Source: Lithospermum erythrorhizon (lineage: Eukaryota > Streptophyta > Magnoliopsida > Boraginales > Boraginaceae). From it: 64,000 bases of DNA. The stretch's first letter is position 1, and each line of letters begins with the position of its first letter. Positions 55,651 to 64,000 of the stretch are shown here, one piece after another. The stretch covers positions 124,001 through 188,000 of the forward strand of contig JADFUC010000749.1 of assembly GCA_019722365.1 (NCBI GenBank). The letters are read 5' to 3'. Below the pieces are notes generated by a model. It saw nothing but the letters and a program-made list of their open reading frames with translations, was not told the DNA's origin and did no database searches. The position numbers were made by a program, and so were the translations under genes.

Positions 55651-56500
55651 TCATCTCCGGTGCCTGCGGTAACGGTTCCTCATCTCATCCTCACGTTCCC
55701 AAGTCGCCTCCTCTACACGCTGATTCCTCCACAGGACTTTCACTAAGGCTACAACCTTACTCAAAACCTTCTTCCGGGTCGGAAATCTCCACGTCTTTCT
55801 CAAACGCGAGGTCCTCAAGCTTCCACCGGAGCAGCCTAAGAATACGCGACTCGTCAGTGATACTTCCCTTAACAGATACACGGAACACATTATTAATCCT
55901 ATTTAAACTAGGAGGCAACGCTAACCGATAAGCCACGGAGCCCAACTCTCCCAAGGATCTCAAATGGTCCAATATAACGAGGACTCAACTTCCCTTCCCT
56001 CCCAAAAAACCGCATCACTCCCTTCCACCTGAGATACCCTCAGAACACACCTGCCGCCAACCTCAAACGACAAGCCCTTACCATGACGACCGCATACTTC
56101 TCTCTGCCTTATCCCGAAATGCCCCCTGTGATGTCGCCGAATCAACCTCGATCCGCCTATTGAACTCGACCAACTCGTAACTGCAAACTTTCCTCTCTCC
56201 ACCTCATTCCAACAAACCGAGCGCGACACCTCCGCCCATACAATGCCTCAAACGGCAATCTCAATACCAAAGACGGAAGTTCGGGTTACAGGCGAACTCT
56301 ATCTTTGGGCAACTCATCGCCCCAATTCCCCGGAGAAGTTCGTAACAAGCCCGAGCATATCCTCCAATGTCCGTGATCGCTCCCTCTCGACGCTTCATCT
56401 GCCCGGGATGAAAAGAGCAAAGCTCAACTCCACTCTAGTCCCCAAAGGCCTCCCGGAAACTCTAGAACTGAAGTGAATCTAGCATCGTGTGGGTCCCGAA
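55651..56500 (-). pseudogene. Gypsy integrase C-terminus and chromodomain-like tail
   Basis: 55757-55972 reads GELGSVAYRLALPPSLNRIN then NVFRVSV, the GPY/F-type end of chromovirus integrase. 55651-55890 reads LVKVLWRNQRVEEATWERED, the end of the chromodomain-like tail. 55960-56229 has traces of the preceding module (SQVEGSDAVFWEGREVES). They lie in three frames. In active elements this tail guides integration. Confidence 0.7.
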
Positions 56501-57124
56501 ATAATCGACACCGTAACCCCGTAACCTCACAATCTGATCCACATATCTTCGCTAGTCTCTCAGCCCATCTCAGATTCGATAGGAAGAAACGCAGCCGACT
56601 TTTGATAAGCTATCCACAATCACCTAAATCCCACTATGCTTCAACGCCCCAGTGAAGCCCAAACACGGTCCATAGTCGATATTCTCCCATCTCCACTCAG
56701 AATAGGGAAGAGTCCGCAATAAACCCACAAGATGTCTATGCTCGGCCTTCACTGCTTAACAAACCAAGCACTTTGCCACAAACTCTCGCGATCTCTCTTC
56801 ATACCCGCCACCAATACGCCAACCAAGGCACGCAGACATCTAGCTTCCCGCGTACGCTTAGAAGTATTATGGCCTCATCAAGAATCTCCCTTCAACTCAT
56901 ATCCGAATACCTGCACACAATCTGCCATTCATCCTCAAGGCTCCACTCTCATCAACTGTGAAATCTGATCTGACCCCATTTCTCACATCACTACTGATAG
57001 CCTGCAGTCTCTCATCTCGCTGCTGCAATGCTAAGATTCGATCCACAAGCACTGGTCGAACTCTCATATGGGCGAAAATCTCCCCGTCGCTACCGACATC
57101 AAAATCGACTCCCAGCTGTTTCAT
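56501..57124 (-). pseudogene. Gypsy integrase core and zinc-binding region
   Basis: 56897-57124 reads LGVDFDVGSDGEIFAHMRVR and DFTVDESGALRMNGRLCAG, the stretch before the H2C2 zinc finger. The catalytic core is spread over several frames at 56501-56896 and cannot be read continuously. Confidence 0.6.
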
Positions 57125-57216
57125 CTCTCTCTCTGGGTCCTTTCGATCTCCCTTTTTCTACTCAACGACGCCTACTACATTTTCCTTCCTGGGCGGTACT
57201 AATAGTCGTTTATAAA

Positions 57217-57594
57217 TCACTGGCGAACTCCATCCACCTCCTCTGCCTCAAATTCAAATCTCACAATAGATACTTCAAACTCTATGACGGTAAAACTGCA
57301 TTTAACTCCATACGTATAAATTGCCTCCATAATTTCAACGCAAAGACTCTCGCCGCTTAGCTCAAGATCATGGGTCGATAGTTCTTCTCGCGGATTTCTC
57401 AACTGGCCGGAAGCATAGGCAATCACCTTCCCGCTCGCATCGACACTCTAATCCCCGAAGCATCACTATAAATCACGAGTCTCTCAAAACCAGACGGTAT
57501 CGCTTAACACCGGAGTCGAAGTCAACTTCCCCTTTAGTACCCTGAAACAGTCCTCACAATCATCATCCCAGACAAACGGAACCCCTTTTTCTCG
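57217..57594 (-). pseudogene. Gypsy RNase H
   Basis: 57217-57426 reads VIAYASGQLRNPREELSTHD (initial residues approximate) then LELSGESLCVEIMEAIYTYG, the latter half of a gypsy RNase H (usual form VIAYASRQL, THDLEL). The first half lies at 57430-57594 in other frames. Confidence 0.7.
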
Positions 57595-58122
57595 TCAACC
57601 TCGGGTCATTACGCCGCAATCAAGGAAAGTCCTCATGAATCTCCTGTAATAACCAGCTAACCCCAAGAAACTCCTAACCTCAGTCACACTCGTGGGACGC
57701 TCCCAATTGTTCACGGCCTCTACTTTCTGTGGATCAACACAAATGCCCTCGCCAGAAATCACATGACCCAGGAATTGCACTTTCGCCAACCAGAACTCAC
57801 ATTTGGAAAACTTGGCATACAACTGGTGCTGTCTCAAGGTCTCAACACAATCTGCAAACGTCATGCTCCTCCTCCCTCTAGAATATATCAGAATATCATC
57901 AATGAATACCACCACAAACTCATCCAAATACTCCCGAAACACCCGGTTCATCAAATCCATAAAGGCCGCCGGTGCATTCGTCAATCCAAATGGCATCACT
58001 ATAAACTCATAATGCCCATAACGAGATCGGAAAGCCGATTTCGGAATATCCTCCCCTTTGATCCTCAACTGATGATAACCAGACCGCAAATCAATCTTCG
58101 AGAACACCTTGGCATCCTTCAC
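57595..58122 (-). pseudogene. Gypsy reverse transcriptase core, uninterrupted
   Basis: An open frame of 175 codons covers the RT palm: [20 protein letters not shown], then [19 protein letters not shown], the active-site [12 protein letters not shown] with both aspartates, [20 protein letters not shown] and [12 protein letters not shown]. This is by far the best-kept pol segment in the window. The start of the domain lies upstream in another frame (58123-58441), so the protein as a whole is broken. It copies element RNA in active relatives. Confidence 0.85.
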
Positions 58123-58441
58123 CGATCAAACAAATCGCCAATTTCGGCACGGGTATCGGTTCTTAATGGTCACTTTATTCACCGCCTATAGTCAATGCAT
58201 GTTTCATCGAACCATCCTTCTTTTTCACAAATCACACTGGTGGATCCCACGGAGGTACACTCGGTCTGATGAACCCCTTGTCCAACAACTCCTCGTGAAT
58301 CGGCCTCGGCAACTCGCAACTCGGGCCGGTGGCATCCTTACCGCCTACGCAACAAAAGAAAAAAAGACTCAGATTTTTACAAAAGACACCACCACAACGA
58401 CTCAAGGAAAAAAATCGACACAACCACAATGTATAACCCAA
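58123..58441 (-). pseudogene. Gypsy RT N-terminal remnant, frameshifted
   Basis: 58232-58441 ends in ELLDKGFIRPSVPPWDPPV, the entry of gypsy RT. The following block, FVKKKDGSMKH, runs into a frame change and stop near 58180-58200 before joining the intact core. The part upstream (MGYTLWLCRFFSLSRCGGVF) is not pol and lies at the edge of the gag-protease deletion. Confidence 0.7.
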
Positions 58442-58457
58442 GTAATCCGAAACCTAA

Positions 58458-58472
58458 GCTCGAAGCTACCAA
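58458..58472 (-). other. Gypsy primer-binding site, degenerate
   Basis: On the minus strand TTGGTAGCTTCGAGC follows the LTR within a few bases. It resembles TTGGTATCAGAGC (initiator tRNA-Met) with a 2-3 base insertion. Confidence 0.5.
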
Positions 58473-58475
58473 AAT

Positions 58476-61079
58476 CAGAACGACCCGCCTTGTGTCAAGC
58501 CGCCTGAGAGTCATTATAATCTCAATCAATTCTAATCACCAAACCGATGGATCTAATTCCGCTTAAAACTAGTTCGCTTCCTTCAAAAAATATGATTACA
58601 TATAATATTTCTAAAATAATCGCGCTTTTTAAAAATTTCATAATCCATCAGCATATCTAACCAACCAACTCCATATATATATACAACATCTCCCAAATAA
58701 ACAGTAATGCCGGCAAGGCGCCTAAAGAGAGTAAATACTGTGATTCTATCACAAATGACAACTCACGACAAGGCCAAAGTTTGAAAATAAGTACAACAAT
58801 CAAAACAGTTTTGAAAACACATCAAAATCAGACCGCGAGGATCTTCTCACAATTCGATGTTCACCTAGCCTCTCGAACAAAAACTCTCAACCAACCCTGG
58901 CTCAACCGCCGCCCGGCCAACCCGCGCGTAAAATGAAATGTCACCAAAGCAAAAAGGTGTAAGCCGCGGCTTAAATAAACTTAACACGTGGGTAAACTTA
59001 CCATACGGAACGAGTCACTAATAATATAATAGTCAAATATGAATAAAATACATATATCCAGGACTACCTAAAAAGGTCATACAACATAATTCCACAGGAA
59101 GTCTCAGACATAATACATGAAGATATAATAGAAGGTTTCAGTAAGCACACAATTCCAGAAAGAAATCAAGAGACTCAACAACGACTAAAACTCTAGTCAT
59201 CAAACCTCCTATCTCTCATATCCCCACCAGTATACCAACCTCTAATGCGCATATGCTCAATCCGTCTACCTGCAGGAATGGACTAATCAATAATCACCCC
59301 GCACTTATACCGCAGTATAAGGCCAAAACCGCACTTATACACAAAGTATAAGGCACACCGCACTTATACACAAAGTATAAGGCACATCGCACTCATACAC
59401 TAAGTATAAGGCACATCGCACTCATACACTAAGTATAAGGCACACCGCTCTTATACACTAAGTATAAGGCACACCGCACTTATACACAAAGTATAAGGCC
59501 AATATCGTCGCATATCCTGCAAGGAAGGAGAGTCACCTAACCCCTCAATCATCCTAACAAAGGGTCGATCCCCGAACTCAAGGCCTCAAACTCCCACATA
59601 ACCCAAACAAGATACTCTATTCCCAAACCGTATTATAAAGACGCAACTAAAACATCCCACAATCGTAAATCAATCATAACAAATTGACAAGGCCACAAAC
59701 ATACCAAAAAGTGCCACAAGGCCATTGTGATGTACAATAATAGTGCCGACAAGGCCACAAAGTTAAGAAATGTAAGTTGGGAGTTCAAGCCATCACTTAC
59801 CTCAAGCCAATCTTCAACGCCACAAAAATACCATCACATAATCATATCATGGCTCACACAAATAAATCACATATAATCATACAACAATCTCATGTATGCT
59901 ATTCTCACATAATCATATCACAGTCACACACAATTTAAAATAAATATCAGAAAGTAACACGCGAGATAAAAAGACTAAATTTCCCTCGCTAGCTACAAAA
60001 ACCTCCGGGGCTAACACAATCACTTCAGAATCGCCTCTTTTTCCACCATCAACTTTCAAACAAACACCTAGAAAGCATAATCAAGACCTACTACTACACT
60101 CAAGGCTCTAAAAGATATATATAACCAATTCTAGTGGAACTATTTCCAAATGGTCTCAACATGACGGATAAACTATCGAATTATAACCCATCGATACAAC
60201 CAAATCGATCCCGCTAAAATTCCATCTTATTACTTTATCAGTCAAGCAAATCAACTTATAAGCCATTCTAGTTAACTTGAGGTCCCTAATTAACAACCTA
60301 TACTCCAAAATACTAATTATAACTCAACTTGAAAATAATACTCTTTTTTCAACCTAATCCGCCTTTAATCAATTTTAAATCACCAATCATACAATAGCTA
60401 CAATAAGTGTCTCAATTAAACTTCCTACACATTTAAAGTCTTAGAAAAATATCACCCAGAAAAGTCAACTAAAACCTAAAAAGTCAACCTCCGGCCATAA
60501 CGCCCCTCAAACAACCTCTAAATCATGAATTCATCACTATATACATCATGTGAACCCATAACAAGCCAAGATTCACTATAAAATTGAATTAAAAAGTCAA
60601 CTAAAAAGTCACTAAAAATTAAAATTTATTTTCTGTACCTCAAAAATTGGGAAAGACGTCAGAAACCTTAACAATCAACTCGAGGATGTTTATGAGCTTC
60701 ATAAAGTTGAACAATTGGAAGACAAAATTTTGATGTTACTTTGTGAGTGGTTCTATTAAGCTTGCCAAGAAAGAGGGAAGAAGACTTTGATATTTTGAGC
60801 TAGAATAGTGATGACATGGATGAAAATGGAGACTTAACCACTAAGTCATAGGAAAATCAAGACAGAGTTTGTGTCAAACTAAGCGAATCGAAGTTATTTT
60901 AACTTAATTTAACGATCTAACTTAGCTCGAATTGTCACCCCATTATTACTAGCAAATTTATAAAATGTAATTCGCTCAAATAATTTACGAAATAATATTA
61001 AAATCGAAATTATTTATATTGTCACCGGGTCCCACCACCGACCGAAAATAAATTTTTTTTTTTATAACTTGTTATTACA
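58476..61079 (-). repeat. Gypsy 5' LTR (2.6 kb)
   Basis: It begins TGTAATAACAAG on the minus strand (61079) and ends at CAGAACGACCCGCC on the plus strand (58476). It is the complete reference copy of this LTR family in the window. Confidence 0.8.
59299..59502. repeat. Palindromic 29-bp tandem array in gypsy 5' LTR
   Basis: Seven head-to-tail units of CCGCACTTATACACAAAGTATAAGGCACA with few changes. Each unit is an inverted repeat with arms CTTATAC and GTATAAG around 3-5 bases. Confidence 0.95.
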
Positions 61080-61599
61080 CTAATTATCAATTAAAACACA
61101 TCCTGCAATTGACTCCTAAGTGGTATTCCATGATAGGTAATTTTTATGATCATAGCGCGACGATTTTACATTTCAAATAATAAGAGATAAAAATAGCCCT
61201 CATATTTATCAGTATAGAGTTTGAGCGCTTGTTAAATTTTAAAATTTGAGGCGCCAATTTTTGTCTATGATTAACTCAAAAACCTTAAAAAGACGATATG
61301 TTTGGAAAATTTTGCCTCCTCCATAAGAAAATTGTACATTGTGTATTGTATTGTTATATTTTTTTATGTACTAGTAAAGGAGAGTGTGATGCAGGATATG
61401 CACCATTTCAAATATTTCGATACATTTTTTCATGCTTAATTCAAATCATTTTAAAATCAAGCAGAAAACGATATACTCATTCAATTATTTTTAATTAATA
61501 TTTTACTTTTTCGCGGGATACTTTATAAGCAGTGATTTGACAAGCTTACATACGCAGTGACGCCACATCTACATGATATCACGCCACTTGTGCTAGATT
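61080..61599. other. Intergenic with partial dispersed repeat
   Basis: 61370-61500 is a partial copy of the dispersed family at 48058 and 63619 (CTAGTAAAGGAGAGTGTGATGCA, AATCATTTTAAAATCA). No gene seen. Confidence 0.5.
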
Positions 61600-62812
61600 T
61601 AATGTGTCTAAAAAAGGACACAATATTATATTTCATATTAAAACAATTATCATCAATAATATTCTCCCTTTATAATTTATCATGTATCAATAACATAATA
61701 TCCTGTGAAAAAAAACCAAATCTGTTGGGCCGGCGGGTGACTCGCCACCACAAGCCACCCGTCAGACACCCATGAGCCACCCGCCAGACACCCATAATTT
61801 CTTTAATTTAGTTGTCACAATTGTTTATGTAATCTTTCAATCTGTTATGGGTTGCTCTTTCCAGCGCATGAATTTTCGCATGGAAGATTTGATGCCTGTT
61901 TTCTTTTATTTGGTTTGCTTACGTTGGTTAGGCGGCGTAGCTATGAAACACGTTCATAAACTATTATCCAGCGGCTCGCATATAATCTTGTCTGTGTGAA
62001 ATTATTGCGGTTTCGCTTATTCCTTCCGCTTTCCAATGAAATTTTCGAAATTTGATTTGATATCGACCCCTAGCAGTCTAGGTAATTTCTATTATAAAAT
62101 TTTCTTTTATTATTGACTGATAAGTGATATCCAACATGGTGTTGGCGATCTAAATTATTGGTCGACTGGACTCTTCAAATCTTTTTTCGACAGTTGATTA
62201 CTACATCACAGTTTTGCTCTCAAAAGAGATGGAGTTCAGACAGTAGCACATCGGTTATTTTTGGTTAGTGGACATTATTATTAGCGACTCAATGTTTGAT
62301 TGATTGGTGGTTGGCGTTTTTGTTTGCGACTCTTGTTGTTGAGGACATATGTAAAGGAGGGTGATGGTTTCCACCACGTTACACATGAGGGAGAGTGATG
62401 GGCACCTTGCCACTTCACACTCAATAGAACCAATAATCTAAATTGGAGAGTGGACAACGTGCGTTTGTTATAGCGACCCAAGTATGGTGATTTTCTTTAA
62501 TGGAGACCAAGTATAGATCCAGAGTTGACCAACAAGAAGAAGAACAGATTTATATTTTTTTTCTTCTTATTATTATTGTTGCAAACCCATGAAAATTTAT
62601 CAAATTACCATGAGTTTGAGGGAGGGTATTAGAGTATTGAATGAGTGGCATTAAGACATGTGTCTGGTCCAAGTATTGGGCCACATCTATTAGGTATCTT
62701 AGGGGTTTGTCTAAGTTTAGGTTGAATGTGTCTAAAAATAAGACACGATATTATATTTCATATTAAAACAATTATCATCAATAATATTCTCCCTTTATAA
62801 TTTATTATTCTT
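61600..62812 (+). mobile_element. Retrotransposon tail or TRIM-like element, decayed
   Basis: An 84-bp direct repeat (AATGTGTCTAAAAA(A/T)(A/G)...CAATAATATTCTCCC) lies at 61600-61683 and 62725-62809. At 62610-62626, GAGTTTGAGGGAGGG followed by TATTAGAGTATTGAATGAG has the look of a copia PPT plus LTR start (ancestral TGTTAG). The 5' copy has lost the first LTR part. No domain is readable between. Confidence 0.4.
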
Positions 62813-63487
62813 TGATCACGAATAACTCTTTAAAAATCATTAGTATCAATTTTGAAGCACGATCAGGTTACTTAAATTATTAATGTATATTATTATTAAT
62901 ACATTTTCAACAAAAATATTAAGTTTTTATAAACTTAAATAATATATGTCAATCAGGTATGTAATAAAAAATTTTAATAAAATAATATTAACATCCAAAA
63001 TTACATTATTCGAATAATAATCAATCAAATACAATCAGATTTCAATTTAATAGAAATTAAGTTTCAAAAAAGACGAAAAGATTTTCAATTTAAAGATTTC
63101 ATCTCTTTTCCAACTAAGAAAAAGAAAAGAATTTTTTTATGATGACACATAATCATATTAACATGTTCTGTAATCTCTCGATTACTTCATCAACTAATCT
63201 TAACACATTATCGGCAACGATAATATTAATAAGGAAATGATTTGGTATTCCACTTATATGTTTTAATTTATGATTTTGCTATCGCTACTTAAGCTGAAAG
63301 CAGAACGGAAGTTAAAATTTTATACGGCAAGGCTATGTTAAACATTAGATATTCAAAGGCTTCAATTATCTATTAGTTTGTGGAAATAATTTATTGGAAA
63401 TCATTATATTCAGATATAACTTTATGATTATTTGTTAACCTAAATAGAAATTATTAGTAGTTAAATCTATTATGATTCAATGAGATA
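62813..63487. other. Intergenic, very A+T-rich
   Basis: No gene or repeat signal was seen. Confidence 0.4.
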
Positions 63488-63535
63488 ATTAATAATAATA
63501 ATAATAATAACAATAATAATAATAATAATAATACC
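63488..63535. repeat. (AAT)n microsatellite
   Basis: An AAT repeat with one AAC unit. Confidence 0.9.
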
Positions 63536-63618
63536 AAAAGCATATAAAGATATGCTACATATTAATTTCTCACCAGCAAATTATGTTAAATATCCACGGA
63601 TGTGACATTTGTAATCAC

Positions 63619-64000
63619 TAGTAAAGAAGACGTATGATGCACGACATGCAATCGATTTCTCAAATATTTGATAAATTGTATATGTTTAATTCCAAATCAT
63701 TTTAAAATCACAGAAAACTTACACTTTTCAATTTTTTCTAACTAATATTTTTATTTTTTTAAGGGATACTTCGATCACAATAAATCTTTAAATATGATAT
63801 GAAAAATTACAATAAAATTTGATGTTTATGGACCGATATTATACAACACTGAGATGCCCACAAAGAGATACAAATATTTCATTAACAATTTGACGCCCTC
63901 AGATTAAATACGCTGATTTAATTGATCATCAATAAGATCATCGAATTATTTGATTTTATGCAGACAATTGGTACGCATTTAAAAAATTTAATTTAATTTT
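63619..64000. repeat. Dispersed repeat, about 370 bp, copy 2
   Basis: It matches 48058-48430 from CACTAGTAAAGAAG to the end of the window, with the shared block ATAATATTTAAAT-like/GATATTATACAACACTGAGATG. It runs out of the window, so the end is not seen. Confidence 0.65.

Larger units (their letters stand above)
51183..61079 (-). mobile_element. Gypsy element, chromovirus-like, gag-less
   Basis: Two LTRs in direct orientation (51183-55535 and 58476-61079) bound a short internal region of 2.94 kb. The PPT lies at 55536-55553 and the PBS at 58458-58472. Pol remnants on the minus strand run RT, RNase H, integrase and chromodomain-like tail, the chromovirus gypsy order. No gag or protease lies between PBS and RT. 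The target duplication is unclear: TACTT on the left, CTAAT on the right. The low-coordinate LTR is a chimera. Confidence 0.75.

Noticed and set aside
56243..57360. Several plus-strand open frames over the gypsy internal region
   Set aside because: They are antisense shadows of the minus-strand integrase and RNase H remnants and show no domains of their own.
57763..58191. Plus-strand 142-codon frame
   Set aside because: Antisense to the well-supported RT core; no independent domain.

Overview
The window looks like a repeat-rich intergenic block from the nuclear genome of a flowering plant, probably a eudicot. It is A+T-rich and has long (TA)n and (AAT)n microsatellites, Ty1/copia and Ty3/gypsy LTR elements primed by initiator-tRNA-Met, CACTA, hAT-like and Stowaway-like DNA transposons, and one plant-specific DUF1645 gene. 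There is no bacterial, organellar or rRNA signal. All positions and boundaries were read by eye and no alignment was run.

Layout. 1-2232: intergenic, with small DNA-transposon remnants. 2233-17915: a Russian-doll stack. A short hAT-like MITE is split by Copia-B (minus strand, LTRs 2350-2502 and 17510-17657, TSD GCATT). Copia-B is split by Copia-A (minus strand, LTRs 5165-11474 and 16362-17124). The 3' LTR of Copia-A is split by a gypsy LTR (5336-10833), which is itself split by an opposite-strand sibling LTR (6677-9333). A non-autonomous hAT-like element (11730-12279) lies in Copia-A. 18509-19461: the only convincing host gene, a DUF1645 protein on the minus strand with one frameshift. 19.9-24 kb: degenerate non-coding repeats, including a tandem array of about 78 bp and an LTR-like block that recurs at 37.4 kb.

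24-33 kb: two broken Tat-lineage gypsy elements on the plus strand; the one at 30-32.8 kb shows RT, RNase H and a second, plant/archaeal-type RNase H. A Copia-like LTR with a primer-binding site lies between them. 32779-35996: another gypsy LTR. 38592-47540: a CACTA transposon with TIRs and a TGT target duplication, carrying a TNP2 transposase without its catalytic core, a TNPA-like gene, and two solo LTRs. 47.5-51 kb: A+T-rich intergenic DNA with a Stowaway MITE and microsatellites. 51183-61079: a gypsy element (minus strand) with both LTRs, PPT, PBS, an uninterrupted RT core and decayed RNase H, integrase and chromodomain-like pieces, but no gag or protease. 61-64 kb: degenerate repeats and an LTR-retrotransposon tail.

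The coding remnants do not form a pathway. They are transposon genes in successive stages of decay, and the interest lies in insertion order, chimeric LTRs and conserved non-coding motifs. I found no convincing new biological system. The best leads are the palindromic 29-bp arrays in the gypsy LTRs and the gag-less but RT-bearing gypsy element.
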